Origin: Sphingobacteriales bacterium
GTDB lineage: Bacteria > Bacteroidota > Bacteroidia > Chitinophagales > Chitinophagaceae
Length of the DNA: 64,000 bases
Assembly (NCBI GenBank): GCA_016192105.1
Contig: JACPUV010000037.1
Location: forward strand, 16,867-80,866
Direction of reading: 5' to 3'
The notes below the pieces were generated by a model that saw only the letters and a list, made by a program, of their open reading frames with translations, was not told where the DNA came from and made no database searches. Shown piece after piece: positions 1 through 8,932 of the stretch. The position numbers and the translations under genes are program-made. Every line of letters begins with the position of its first letter. The first letter of the stretch is position 1.

Positions 1-1025
1 ATTTCTTTTAATGAACCATAAGACTGCGGTTTCACCACGTCCTTATTTACGTCAAAGTAAATACCATAGCTCACGATCTTTCCTTCGGTCATCAGTTTAT
101 TCCGCATATCCGGTGCGCCAATGGCAACCCGGACATTGCTGACCATGGCCGCCCCGTCTTCGAAGCGGATCCTGTCCATCTTTACACTGGTTAGCGGGAA
201 GGCCTTAGGCAGATCAAAAAGTTTGTTTTCATCCACATAAAGGCGAACCCTTGCTTTTTGCACCCAGACCGCTACATGGTATTTCTGGTCTTCTTTCTGG
301 AAAAATTGGCGGTCGTCTTTAAAACCGGTCTGTCCCAGGCCCTGGCCTTCGTTTCCATTGATATAGACCCTGTAACCCGGCCGGCCAAAATATTCCACTC
401 CGAAACTGAAGCCGGCCTTGCCCGGTACAGACCCTCCATCCCAGGATTTGGCATTGATGCTTTGCATCAGCCGGAATCGGTAACCCTGCATGCGGCCTTG
501 TTCTCCTTTAACAGGTATAATATCAAATTCCATCGTATAGTTTTCGGGCAGGTTCAGTAACGGATCTGTCCAGATAGAATTCCGGGTTGAAAAATTCATC
601 CACTTCCCCGGGAAGAGGTTGGTGGTAACCACTTCGGCAGACCCGTTGGTATTCCACAAAGCCGGGAAGTCGCCCACATTGTCCTGGCTGAAATCATCAA
701 AGAAGATCACTTTCTCTCCCGGTACAAAATCATATTTGGAGTAGGTCTGCAGGGTGGGAGTTGTATCCTTCTGCACCGGGATTTCCGTATTCACCGGTGT
801 TTCGGCGGGCTGTTCTTTCGGCACTTCTTTTTTTACATCCTTTGTTTCTTCCTTTGGTTTTTCTTTTTTATCAAATATACTATCAACAGCCTGGTCGGTT
901 TTTTTCTCAATGACCCGGTTGGCTTTCCGCTCCAGTAATTTTTTGGGATTCAGGATCTGGGCATTCAGGTTGACCGAAGAAAAAAACAGGATCGCCGCAA
1001 AGCAGTAAAGTGCTGATATTTTCAT
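1..1025 (-). CDS. OmpA-family outer-membrane protein, C-terminus cut by window edge
   Basis: The gene runs leftward off the window, and 341 codons are visible. It starts with a signal peptide (MKISALYCFAAILFF, cleavage near N-A-Q). A Lys/Glu/Pro-rich linker follows, with repeated KKE/KPKEE blocks. Next comes a region resembling a jelly-roll, lectin-like domain (FFDDFSQDNVGDFPALWN). At the window edge the sequence GIYFDVNKDVVKPQS is the start of a typical OmpA C-terminal peptidoglycan-binding domain. By family, it should tether the outer membrane to the cell wall. The start ATG at 1025 is supported by the signal peptide. The end of the OmpA domain is outside the window. Confidence 0.85.
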   Translation of the reverse strand, partial: MKISALYCFAAILFFSSVNLNAQILNPKKLLERKANRVIEKKTDQAVDSIFDKKEKPKEETKDVKKEVPKEQPAETPVNTEIPVQKDTTPTLQTYSKYDFVPGEKVIFFDDFSQDNVGDFPALWNTNGSAEVVTTNLFPGKWMNFSTRNSIWTDPLLNLPENYTMEFDIIPVKGEQGRMQGYRFRLMQSINAKSWDGGSVPGKAGFSFGVEYFGRPGYRVYINGNEGQGLGQTGFKDDRQFFQKEDQKYHVAVWVQKARVRLYVDENKLFDLPKAFPLTSVKMDRIRFEDGAAMVSNVRVAIGAPDMRNKLMTEGKIVSYGIYFDVNKDVVKPQSYGSLKE

Positions 1026-1152
1026 AGCCGTGTATTTTTCAAAAGGTAGCTTTGCCAGCCCGCCTTTTAATTGATACCAGTCACTTTTAGCAATGATTCT
1101 TATCAAAAAATGGGGTAGTTGTAAAAAGAGTCCCTCGTCTTTTATCGGTATT

Positions 1153-2982
1153 TTACATGTCAAATTCCCATACAGTCCGGTATTGCCCCTGTTCTTCCAC
1201 GTAAGACAGGAACGCACTGTAAAATTTATCGGCCCCGATGGTAGCGCTGTCCCCGATAATGACCAGTTGCTCCTTCGCCCGGGTAATCGCCACATTCATC
1301 CGCCGGTAATCTTTGAGGAACCCGATGTCACCGTCATCATTGCTGCGTACCAGCGATAACAGGATATTTTCTTTTTCCTGCCCCTGGAAACTGTCAATGG
1401 TACTGATTCGCAGTGTAGCCGGCAGGATTTCTTTTGCTGCGGCCACCTGCCCGGAATACGGGGAGATAAAGGCGGTCTTTGCAGGATCCCAGCCTTCCTT
1501 TTCTATGAGTTGCTGCAAAATCCGCAGTTCCCCTTCGTTCTGCAGGCTGATCCCGTCTGGCCCCTGTTTTTCCTGGTAACCTGAACCGGCCGTATCAATA
1601 AAACAAAGATGGGTGCCGGTATTGGCCAGGTGTGTCGCAGTTTTTAACAAGCGGTTATAGAAATGCCGGCTGCTGAAACCGGCAATGGCCTCCCGCATCC
1701 GGTACTGTATATTGAGCAGGTAAACCTGCCGGGTATGACGAATTGCCACTTCGAGAATGGAGTTGTTGAACCCCTGGGCAGCGGCTTCCTGGCTGAGCAC
1801 GGTGGGCGGAAGTTGCCAATGATCTCCTGCCAGTACGATCTTTTCGGCCATCGGGAAAATACACCAGGCCAGGGGCTCTATACATTGCCCCGCTTCGTCT
1901 ATGAAAAGGGTATTGAATTTCAGGTGACCCACACCGGCATCATAGAGACCGATCGGTGTTCCCGCGATCACCGATGCTTCATCAATCAGTTTTTGCTCAT
2001 TATATTCCTGCAACTTTTTTATCTCCGCCCGGATCGATCTTACCTCCTTGAAAAGCAGGTTGCGTTGTTCCCGTTCCGCCTTGCCAAAACTCCGTTTGTA
2101 TTTCAGGGCCATGCGCCTGAATTCCTCGGCACGGATCTTTAATTGCCTGATTTCTTTCTGTGATTTGCTGTTGCCCAGTTTCCCTTCGGGTGTATGAGCA
2201 AAAATGGCCGCATCCGCCTTGCTGCTGTTCCCGACCCGCAACAGATTTATATTATACTTCAGCAGGGTTTTGGCAATATGGTCAACCGCCGTATTACTGG
2301 GGGCGGATACCAATAACTTTTCCCCCCTGCTGGCCAACTGGTAAATGGCTTCCGCAAGGGTGCTGGTCTTACCGGTTCCCGGCGGGCCATGCACGATCAG
2401 GAAGGGTTCATGGCCACAAATGGCTTTCACCGCTTCCTGCTGGCTTGGGTTCAGCTTTTTATTATGAAATAAAATGGTTTCATCGGATACAGGTTTACCT
2501 GCCTGTTCCGGAACCGGTATGCCATGCAACTGCTCGAAAAGCCGGAAGAGGGGTTTATTTTGCTCCAGTTCCTTCAGTGCTTTTTTCATGATCTGGGTCG
2601 TTCGGGTATCAGGTGCCAGTTTGATTCCTGTGCCATTGTCCTCGATCCAGTCCGGGAAATCGGGTGCAAACAAACGGAACTCACCCGATCTTCCATCCAG
2701 GCTGATCAGCACACCCTTCACCGGTTCCTCTCCGGTGGTAAAACATTCAATCGCGGCGCCGTCCCTGAATAGGTTTGTTTCGGGAGGGAAGGCTAATTTG
2801 AAACTGATCTCGGGGTAATCTGCATATCCAAAGCTCTTGCGTGTTACAATCAATGGATGCAGGGCCAGCCCCTCGGCCTTGAGTTGCCGGAGCGTATGTG
2901 CCTGGTCAAGCGAATAACGGGTGGCCTGTTCCTTTTCTTCCAGTTCCACACATGTCAGTAAGTTTTGCAGTTGCGGATGCAT
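1153..2982 (-). CDS. Superfamily 1 DNA/RNA helicase, UPF1/IGHMBP2-like
   Basis: 609 aa, full length for this bacterial family. The Walker A motif GPPGTGKT is at residues 199-206, inside the Q-x-x-A-V context usual for SF1B enzymes. The Walker B-like motif is LFIDEAGQ, motif III is LAGDHWQLPP, motif V is ISTIDSFQGQE and motif VI is NVAITRAKEQ. The N-terminal ~170 residues resemble the SMUBP2-type beta-barrel region. It should couple ATP hydrolysis to 5'-3' unwinding of nucleic acid. The substrate cannot be told from sequence. The start ATG lies four bases after a TAtcTTCC box, so the message may be nearly leaderless. It stands alone, divergent from the lipid kinase gene. Confidence 0.9.
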   Translation of the reverse strand: MHPQLQNLLTCVELEEKEQATRYSLDQAHTLRQLKAEGLALHPLIVTRKSFGYADYPEISFKLAFPPETNLFRDGAAIECFTTGEEPVKGVLISLDGRSGEFRLFAPDFPDWIEDNGTGIKLAPDTRTTQIMKKALKELEQNKPLFRLFEQLHGIPVPEQAGKPVSDETILFHNKKLNPSQQEAVKAICGHEPFLIVHGPPGTGKTSTLAEAIYQLASRGEKLLVSAPSNTAVDHIAKTLLKYNINLLRVGNSSKADAAIFAHTPEGKLGNSKSQKEIRQLKIRAEEFRRMALKYKRSFGKAEREQRNLLFKEVRSIRAEIKKLQEYNEQKLIDEASVIAGTPIGLYDAGVGHLKFNTLFIDEAGQCIEPLAWCIFPMAEKIVLAGDHWQLPPTVLSQEAAAQGFNNSILEVAIRHTRQVYLLNIQYRMREAIAGFSSRHFYNRLLKTATHLANTGTHLCFIDTAGSGYQEKQGPDGISLQNEGELRILQQLIEKEGWDPAKTAFISPYSGQVAAAKEILPATLRISTIDSFQGQEKENILLSLVRSNDDGDIGFLKDYRRMNVAITRAKEQLVIIGDSATIGADKFYSAFLSYVEEQGQYRTVWEFDM

Positions 2983-2992
2983 GGCGGAAGAT

Positions 2993-3041
2993 AAGTAAAT
3001 AGATGATTGGTTGAATTTTACCAGGTGCTTTCTATTTACTT
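2993..3041. repeat. 11-bp perfect inverted repeat in the helicase/lipid-kinase divergent region
   Basis: AAGTAAATAGA at 2993-3003 is repeated inverted as TCTATTTACTT at 3031-3041, with 27 bases between. The left arm overlaps the probable -7 element of the helicase gene. It could be an operator or a transcript hairpin. Nothing else supports either reading. Confidence 0.4.
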
Positions 3042-3172
3042 CTTTGCACAGCAGCTGAAAAACGGACCTGGTTCCTGTTTCTCCGGAATCACCTTCGGGT
3101 GTTGCCGGAAGAATGGTATTCAGCGGCCCCGAAACAGTAGCGGCAATCCTGTTCTCATCAATAGTTTGATAA

Positions 3173-3188
3173 CAGGCGGCGCCGCCTG
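3173..3188. repeat. 16-bp perfect GC-rich palindrome
   Basis: CAGGCGGCGCCGCCTG is an uninterrupted palindrome in the leader region about 50 bases before the lipid kinase gene. It has no T-run, so it does not look like a terminator. It could bind a dimeric protein or be chance. Confidence 0.35.
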
Positions 3189-3236
3189 CTACCTGCCCCG
3201 GAAATTTGGCTACATTTATTTATTATACGTTAACAG

Positions 3237-4097
3237 ATGCCGGAAACTGCTGCAGAAAAAAACATCGCTGTACTTTGTAATGAACTGGCCGGGGCGGGAA
3301 GATCCGTACAACTGGCGGCCACCATTGACCTGTTGTTAACGGGAAAAGGTATCCCGCATATGCAGTTTACCCGAAACTGGCCGTCGGATTTTAGCAGCTT
3401 TACGGACCTGTTCCTGGTTGGGGGGGATGGTACCCTGAATTATTTTATCAATCATTACCCGGGCACCCGTCTGCCACTGGTTATTTTCAAAGGGGGAACG
3501 GGAAATGATTTTCATTGGTTGCTCTATGGTGATATTACTCCTGAATCACAATTGGAAAAAGTGCTGGAGACTGCAGCCCGGCCCATTGATACGGGGGAAT
3601 GCAATGGGCGTTATTTTATAAACGGGGTGGGAGCAGGTTTTGAGGGAGAAGTCGCCAAAGCACTTACAGCGCGGAAAAAATTACCCGGGAACTCCTCCTA
3701 CCTGCTTACTATTTTGCAGAAAATCTTCTCCTACCGTTCACAGGAATACAGGATCCGGTCGGGAAACCAGGTGATCACAGGAAAAAAACTGCTGGTGGAT
3801 ATCTGCAATGGGAGGAGGGCGGGGGGTGGTTTTCAAGTGGCGCCGGTAGCCCGTGCGGATGACGGCTGTTTAGACCTGGTGGTTGCCGGTGCACTGGGCT
3901 CACTGAAACGCCTTTTCTATCTTCCGGTCATCGAAAAGGGCAAGCACCTGTCTCTTTCCTTCATTCAGCACTATGCGGTAAAAACTGCGACCATCGAAAG
4001 TGATAAACGCATTCAGTATCACCTGGATGGTGAATACGGAGAAGCGGATAAACTGGATATCCGTGTACATAAAGCGGCCCTGCTATTCAGGTATTGA
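3237..4097 (+). CDS. Diacylglycerol kinase-family lipid kinase (YegS/DagK-like)
   Basis: 286 aa. The hallmark nucleotide-binding loop GGDGTLN is at residues 62-68, and GGTGNDF is at 86-92, as in the DAGK catalytic domain. The C-terminal half (VDICNGRRAGGGFQVAP, DGCLDLVV) matches the second beta-sandwich domain of YegS-like kinases. These enzymes phosphorylate diacylglycerol or related lipids at the inner membrane face, using ATP. The exact lipid is not predictable here. The next gene starts about 100 bases downstream from its own promoter. Confidence 0.88.
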   Translation: MPETAAEKNIAVLCNELAGAGRSVQLAATIDLLLTGKGIPHMQFTRNWPSDFSSFTDLFLVGGDGTLNYFINHYPGTRLPLVIFKGGTGNDFHWLLYGDITPESQLEKVLETAARPIDTGECNGRYFINGVGAGFEGEVAKALTARKKLPGNSSYLLTILQKIFSYRSQEYRIRSGNQVITGKKLLVDICNGRRAGGGFQVAPVARADDGCLDLVVAGALGSLKRLFYLPVIEKGKHLSLSFIQHYAVKTATIESDKRIQYHLDGEYGEADKLDIRVHKAALLFRY

Positions 4098-4183
4098 CCG
4101 GTGGCGGCTGGCGGTATTCCCCTTTACTCATCCTGTTTTTTAAGAGCGGTGACAGCAGGCGGGACAGTTCCGCCCATTTCTTT

Positions 4184-4191
4184 TATTTTTG
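4184..4191 (+). promoter_or_regulatory. -7 element TAttTTTG for the GNAT gene
   Basis: A perfect Bacteroidota -7 box (TATTTTTG). The ATG of the acetyltransferase follows after only four bases, which places the expected transcription start at or next to the start codon. No clear TTTG is seen at the -33 distance. Confidence 0.6.
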
Positions 4192-4195
4192 TGGT

Positions 4196-4726
4196 ATGCT
4201 CCTCTTTTCTGATCCGCATATCCGGTTTGCTGTACGGGATGATATCCCCGATATCATGCGGCTCCTGAACAGTGCCTACCGGGGTGAAAGTTCCCGTAAA
4301 GGCTGGACCACGGAAGCAGACCTGATCGCAGGGGATGTAAGAACCGATGAGAAGAACCTGCTGGACATTATGAATCTGGAAGGCAGTGTTTTTCTGAAAT
4401 ATGCAGAACCGGAAGGAACGATCATAGGTTGTGTTAACCTGCAGAAACATGCGGACCGCATTTACCTGGGAATGTTCAGCGTATCGCCTGCCCTCCAGGG
4501 AGAAGGTGTGGGAAAAAAAATATTAAAGGCCGCTGAGGAATATGCCCGTTCAGTTCATTGCCATTCGATTTTTATGTCGGTGATCTCTGTTCGCTCCAAA
4601 CTCATCAGCTGGTACCAGCGGCATGGTTATGCCGATACCGGTCAGCGTAAACCATTTTTTGAAGATGAACTGACCGGTAAACACCTGCGGGAGCTGGAAT
4701 TTATCATACTGGAAAAACCGGTCTGA
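4196..4726 (+). CDS. GNAT-family N-acetyltransferase
   Basis: 176 aa from the ATG at 4196. A longer reading from 4094 would run through the promoter and is unlikely. It has the GNAT fold: an N-terminal strand-helix (FAVRDDIPDIMRLLN), the acetyl-CoA-binding segment LGMFSVSPALQGEGVGKKILKA (Q/R-x-x-G-x-G/A type loop at Q-G-E-G-V-G-K), and a C-terminal W-Y-Q-R-H-G-Y segment. It should transfer an acetyl group from acetyl-CoA to an amine. The substrate is unknown. The ABC gene begins 40 bases later with its own possible promoter. Confidence 0.87.
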   Translation: MLLFSDPHIRFAVRDDIPDIMRLLNSAYRGESSRKGWTTEADLIAGDVRTDEKNLLDIMNLEGSVFLKYAEPEGTIIGCVNLQKHADRIYLGMFSVSPALQGEGVGKKILKAAEEYARSVHCHSIFMSVISVRSKLISWYQRHGYADTGQRKPFFEDELTGKHLRELEFIILEKPV

Positions 4727-4766
4727 CCAAATGCTGCCGGGGTCTCGAAATGGCCTATTTTCGGGC

Positions 4767-5747
4767 ATGGTTTTATTGGACATATCAGGATTGGAAAAAA
4801 ATGAAGCAACGGGATTTGCTGTCAGGGATATTCAATTTACACAGGAGATTTACCAAAACATCGCCATTGTGGGCGAAACCGGTTCGGGAAAAACCAGTTT
4901 ACTGAAAATGATCGCGGGCCTGTTGCAGCCTGATAAGGGAACGATCCTCTTTCAGGGGGAGCGGGTAAAGGGTCCACTGGAGAAACTGCTGCCCGGGCAT
5001 CCGGGGATCGCGTACCTCAGCCAGCATTTTGAACTCCGGAACAATTACCGGGTGGAAGAGGAACTCGAATCAAAGAACCTGTTACCGGAAACAGCGGCAA
5101 ACAGGATCTATGATATCTGCCGGATCGGCCATTTGAAAAAGCGACGCACGGATCAGTTATCGGGCGGGGAAAGACAGCGGATCGTACTGGCCCGGCTGCT
5201 CACCACCTCTCCCGGACTATTGTTACTGGATGAACCCTTTTCCAACCTGGACCGGCTGCATAAACAAATTATCAAAGAAGTATTGAAGGACCTGGTGGAG
5301 AAGCTGCATATTACCTGTATCCTTGTTTCGCATGATGCAGCGGATGCCTTATCCTGGGCCGAACGGATACTGGTTATGCGGGATGGCCGCATTATACAGG
5401 ATGGAAAACCCGAAATGATTTATGAACAACCGGCCGATGTTTATTGTGCGGGCCTGCTGGGTGAGTACAACCTGCTGGATGACCGGCTGGCTGCTGTATT
5501 CCTGGAAAAAAACCGGAAGGCGGTACCGGGCAAACAATGGATGGTCCGGCCGGAAAAATTCAGGACCGGCAAACCGGGGGAGGGGCAGGTGGATGCACAG
5601 ATCACGGCTGTTTCCTATTGCGGCAGTCATTATAGGGTAAGCATGCAGGCGGAAAAGCAGGAGATAATAGTTCGTATGAACAAAAGAACAGCAGTGGGTG
5701 ATTGGGTTGGCTTATCTTTATCGGCCGCAGACGGCTGGTTTGTCTAA
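4767..5747 (+). CDS. ABC transporter ATP-binding protein with C-terminal TOBE-like domain
   Basis: 326 aa from the ATG at 4767. An ATG at 4731 is in frame but adds 12 non-conserved residues. Walker A GETGSGKT is at 36-43, signature LSGGERQR at 131-138, Walker B LLLLDEP at 151-157 and the H-loop His at 189. The C-terminal ~80 residues (MVRPEKF, then QITAVSYCGSHYRVSM and VGDWVGLSL) resemble the TOBE domain of PotA/ModC-type importer ATPases. No permease or binding protein is adjacent, so the partner and substrate are unknown. A TAttTTcG box lies three bases before the ATG. Confidence 0.85.
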   Translation: MVLLDISGLEKNEATGFAVRDIQFTQEIYQNIAIVGETGSGKTSLLKMIAGLLQPDKGTILFQGERVKGPLEKLLPGHPGIAYLSQHFELRNNYRVEEELESKNLLPETAANRIYDICRIGHLKKRRTDQLSGGERQRIVLARLLTTSPGLLLLDEPFSNLDRLHKQIIKEVLKDLVEKLHITCILVSHDAADALSWAERILVMRDGRIIQDGKPEMIYEQPADVYCAGLLGEYNLLDDRLAAVFLEKNRKAVPGKQWMVRPEKFRTGKPGEGQVDAQITAVSYCGSHYRVSMQAEKQEIIVRMNKRTAVGDWVGLSLSAADGWFV

Positions 5748-5752
5748 ATTTG
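5745..5752 (+). promoter_or_regulatory. -7 element TAaaTTTG overlapping the ABC gene stop codon
   Basis: TAAATTTG is a perfect -7 box whose first three bases are the TAA stop of the upstream ABC ATPase. The next ATG is 24 bases downstream. It probably gives the small exported protein its own promoter. Confidence 0.55.
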
Positions 5753-5775
5753 TTGAAGTCTTAAAAATACTTTTT

Positions 5776-6135
5776 ATGAAATTATTTACCCTCCTGATGG
5801 TTGGCTGCCTTACCGGTATGACGGCTTTTAGCCAGCAAACAACCCGCCCCTTATCGGTGCCGGATTCCACTCAAAAAATACAGGTAGTGGAAACCGCCTG
5901 TGGGCAATGCCAGTTTGGTTTGAAAGCAAAGGGCTGCAGTCTGGCCGTACGGATCAACGGCAAAGCTTATTTTGTAGATGGTACATCCATCGACGAGCAC
6001 GGGGACGCCCATGCGGACGATGGATTCTGCAATGCGATCCGCAAGGGGGAAGTACAGGGAAAACTGATCAATGGAAGATTTAAAGTGACCTATTTCAAAT
6101 TGCTGACCACCGGGGTAAAACCGCCACAACCATAA
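5776..6135 (+). CDS. Small exported cysteine-rich protein, DUF6370-like
   Basis: 119 aa from the ATG at 5776, chosen because it begins a clear signal peptide (MKLFTLLMVGCLTGMTAFSQ). The mature part has the cysteine pattern ACGQCQFGLKAKGC, then AVRINGKAYFVDG, DEHGDAHADDGFCNAIR and a C-terminal FKVTYFKLL. This matches my memory of the DUF6370 family of small periplasmic proteins; no function is known. The CxxC pair, further cysteines and His/Asp-rich stretch would suit metal binding or a disulfide, which is inference. Confidence 0.7.
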   Translation: MKLFTLLMVGCLTGMTAFSQQTTRPLSVPDSTQKIQVVETACGQCQFGLKAKGCSLAVRINGKAYFVDGTSIDEHGDAHADDGFCNAIRKGEVQGKLINGRFKVTYFKLLTTGVKPPQP

Positions 6136-6163
6136 AGCAGTTCGGGGCGGGCCCCGTCAGTGA

Positions 6164-6795
6164 AAGTTCATTGTTTCAGGTACTGATTTCAGAAAAGTGA
6201 ATGTGGACAAAGCGGTCAGTTCCGTGCGGCCGGGTCCGAATGATATTGTGGTGTTTTATTATTCCGGCCACGGGTTCAATGAGGTGGATGAAGGATACCA
6301 GTTTCCTTACCTGGACCTGCGTGACAAAGGCTTTCAGCATTACGGGGGACCTTTTACCCTCAATATTGAATCCATTTACCAGAAGCTGAAAGCAAAAGGC
6401 GGAAGACTGAACCTGGTACTGAGTGATTGCTGTAACCGCGATCCGACTTCCGGCGCCCTGGTCAGCTCGGAAGGAGCTTCTACACGAACTTCGTCTATTG
6501 GCTGGAGCAAAGAGAATTGCCAGGCCCTTTCCTGTCGCAAAGACCCATGTCCCTGCTGATGACAGCGGCTCAGAAGGGTGAATTATCCGCCGGGAATGCA
6601 GCCGACGGGGGGATCTTCACATTCAATTTCAGGGAATCACTTGAAAAATCGCCGGGCTCCTTTACCAAAAAACCTACCTGGAATACACTGGTGGCCGCTG
6701 CTAAAGCCCAAACCATCAATAAGGCAAGGCATACCTGGTGTGATAAGGAAAAAAAACAGGTATGTGTCCAGAACCCGGTATTCAAAATCGACTAA
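6164..6795 (+). pseudogene. Eroded caspase-like (peptidase C14) gene: 5'-truncated and frameshifted
   Basis: Two reading frames together give the C-terminal two thirds of a caspase-like domain. The first frame (readable from 6164 after a stop at 6161) has VFYYSGHGF with the catalytic His and LVLSDCCN with the catalytic Cys. It then runs out of frame near 6520. The second frame continues as PFLSQRPMSLLMTAAQKGELSAGNA to the stop at 6795. Restoring one C in the run GCCC near 6522-6526 joins the frames (ENCQA then PFLSQ). The N-terminal third of the domain and any signal peptide are absent, so it is probably a relic even if the shift is a sequencing error. Confidence 0.75.
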
Positions 6796-6862
6796 GAGTA
6801 AAAAGGCTGAATGTATTTACCCGGGTTACCCCGTTTCTTCATGCCGCGTACCGGGATTGAAA

Positions 6863-6870
6863 TATCTTTG
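6863..6870 (+). promoter_or_regulatory. -7 element TAtcTTTG for the alpha-amylase gene
   Basis: TATCTTTG is a perfect -7 box, 18 bases before the chosen ATG at 6889. It supports that start over the in-frame ATGs at 6811 and 6841, which lie upstream of it. Confidence 0.6.
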
Positions 6871-6888
6871 GGCCTTAATAAGTGCTTC

Positions 6889-8763
6889 ATGAAAAACTCA
6901 ATACCGGTTGCTATTCAACACACCCTGTACATCCTGGTACTTCCTGTCCTTTTGTTTTCTATTCCACTCAACGCGCAAACTTTGCGGGTGGAGCCCATGA
7001 ACTGGTGGGTGGGAATGAAGAACAGTACCCTGCAATTACTGGTGTACGGGGAAGGGATCGGAGCGACCACAGTTTCTCTCCGGTACCAGGGAGTGAGCAT
7101 CCGCAACGTACATAAAGCGGATAGCCCGGATTATCTCTTTATCGACCTGCAGGTTTCCCCTTCCACCCGGCCGGGAACCTTTCCTATACAATTTAAAAAG
7201 GAGGGAAGGGTAACTGCTTCTTATCAATACCGTTTATCTGCGCGGAATAAAACGACCGCAAAAGTGAAAGGCTTTTCATCTTCCGATGTGATCTACCTGG
7301 TTACCCCGGATCGTTTTTCCAATGGGGATCCGTCCAATGACCAGGTGGAAGGTATGCGGGAGACCGCTGTGAACCGCACCGATGATTATGGCCGGCACGG
7401 CGGCGATATCCGCGGGATCATTAACAACCTGGATTATATTTCCTCCATGGGGTTTACCGCTGTCTGGCCCATGCCCCTGCTGGAAAACGATATGCCCCAG
7501 GCATCTTATCACGGGTATGCCATCACTGATTATTATAAAGTGGATCCACGCTACGGAAACCTGGATGACTACAAAGAACTGGCTGATAAAGCCCGGCAAA
7601 AGGGACTGAAACTGATCTTTGACGGCGTCTTAAATCATACGGGGTCTTATTACTGGTGGATGAAAGATTTGCCGTTCCGGAACTGGGTCAATTATGCCGA
7701 TTCTATCCGGATCACCAATCACCGCCGTACGGTAAACCAGGACCTGTATGCCGCCGCCTCGGATAAAGAAAGGATGGTCCGGGGCTGGTTTGTGGAGCAG
7801 ATGCCCGATCTGAACCAGGAAAATCCTTTTCTCGCTGAGTACCTTATTCAGAATAATATCTGGTGGATTGAGACCCTGGGACTGGCCGGGATCCGCCAGG
7901 ATACCTATCCCTATTCCCAGAAAAAATTCCTGGAGCAATGGACCTGCCGCATCATGAATGAATATCCCGGCTTCAGTATTGTGGGAGAGGAATGGACTAC
8001 CAATCCGCTGATTGCCGCCTACTGGCAAAAGGGAAAACAAAATACAACCGGGTACCGGGGTTGCCTGAAAAGCACCATGGACTTCCCGTTGCAATCTGCC
8101 CTGGTGCAGGCATTGACGGAGCCGGAATCCTGGGATAAAGGCCTGGTGAAATTATATGAAGCACTCGCCAATGATTTCGTATATGCCAATCCGAAAGACC
8201 TGTTGGTATTCGGCGATAACCATGATATGGATCGTCTTTTCACATTCCTGAAAAAAGACCCCGGTCTGATGCAGATGGCCCTGGCTTACCTGCTGACCAT
8301 CCGGGGTATCCCGCAACTCTATTATGGTACGGAAATCCTGCTCGAAAATTCCGCCAAACCCGGAGACCACGGACTGATCCGCTCCGATTTTCCCGGCGGA
8401 TGGAAAGAAGATACGATGAATGGGTTTACCGGGGCCGGTCTCTCCGCTGATCAGCTGCGCATCCAGTCCTTTCTGAAAAAACTGCTCAACTGGCGGAAAA
8501 ATAAAACCGTGATCCACCAGGGAAATACACTGCATTTCGCCCCGGCCGGCGGAACCTATATCTTCTTCCGGTACAACGAGAAAGAAACCGTGATGGTGAT
8601 CCTTAACAAGAATAACAAACCGGCAAAACTGGAGACCTCCCGTTTTGCGGAGATCGTAAAAGACAAAAAAACAGCTACCGATGTGATCCTGGGTGATACC
8701 TACCCGCTGGGCACGGAACTCACGGTTCCCGCAAGATCAGCACTCATACTGGAACTGAAATAA
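6889..8763 (+). CDS. GH13 alpha-amylase / cyclomaltodextrinase-type (neopullulanase-like), exported
   Basis: 624 aa. A signal peptide (residues 1-30, ending PLNAQ) is followed by an N-terminal beta-sandwich (about 31-118), the GH13 barrel (about 130-540) and a C-terminal beta domain. The catalytic set is complete: nucleophile Asp338 (GIRQD), acid/base Glu367 (IVGEE) and Asp446 (FGDNHD). The regions DGVLNH (245-250) and VTPDRF are typical of the cyclomaltodextrinase/SusA-like branch. It should cleave alpha-1,4 links of starch, pullulan or cyclodextrins in the periplasm. No SusC/SusD pair is nearby. A CBM48 gene and a starch-synthase-like gene lie elsewhere in the window. Confidence 0.92.
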   Translation: MKNSIPVAIQHTLYILVLPVLLFSIPLNAQTLRVEPMNWWVGMKNSTLQLLVYGEGIGATTVSLRYQGVSIRNVHKADSPDYLFIDLQVSPSTRPGTFPIQFKKEGRVTASYQYRLSARNKTTAKVKGFSSSDVIYLVTPDRFSNGDPSNDQVEGMRETAVNRTDDYGRHGGDIRGIINNLDYISSMGFTAVWPMPLLENDMPQASYHGYAITDYYKVDPRYGNLDDYKELADKARQKGLKLIFDGVLNHTGSYYWWMKDLPFRNWVNYADSIRITNHRRTVNQDLYAAASDKERMVRGWFVEQMPDLNQENPFLAEYLIQNNIWWIETLGLAGIRQDTYPYSQKKFLEQWTCRIMNEYPGFSIVGEEWTTNPLIAAYWQKGKQNTTGYRGCLKSTMDFPLQSALVQALTEPESWDKGLVKLYEALANDFVYANPKDLLVFGDNHDMDRLFTFLKKDPGLMQMALAYLLTIRGIPQLYYGTEILLENSAKPGDHGLIRSDFPGGWKEDTMNGFTGAGLSADQLRIQSFLKKLLNWRKNKTVIHQGNTLHFAPAGGTYIFFRYNEKETVMVILNKNNKPAKLETSRFAEIVKDKKTATDVILGDTYPLGTELTVPARSALILELK

Positions 8764-8932
8764 GTTGTGCAATCTCAGGTTGACGATAATCCCGGCGCTT
8801 TCGTTTTAAGCCCCGTGCCAGGAGTTGCGGGATTAATAGTACGGTAACTAATCATCGGTTCTGCAGCTCAAAGCTCACCGTTTGCAGCTTTTTGATAGCA
8901 GCATTTCGACTTTATACACAGGATCAGATAAA

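Noticed and set aside
3007..3339. 110-codon reading upstream of and overlapping the lipid kinase start
   Set aside because: It overlaps the kinase in another frame and its translation has no domain-like pattern.
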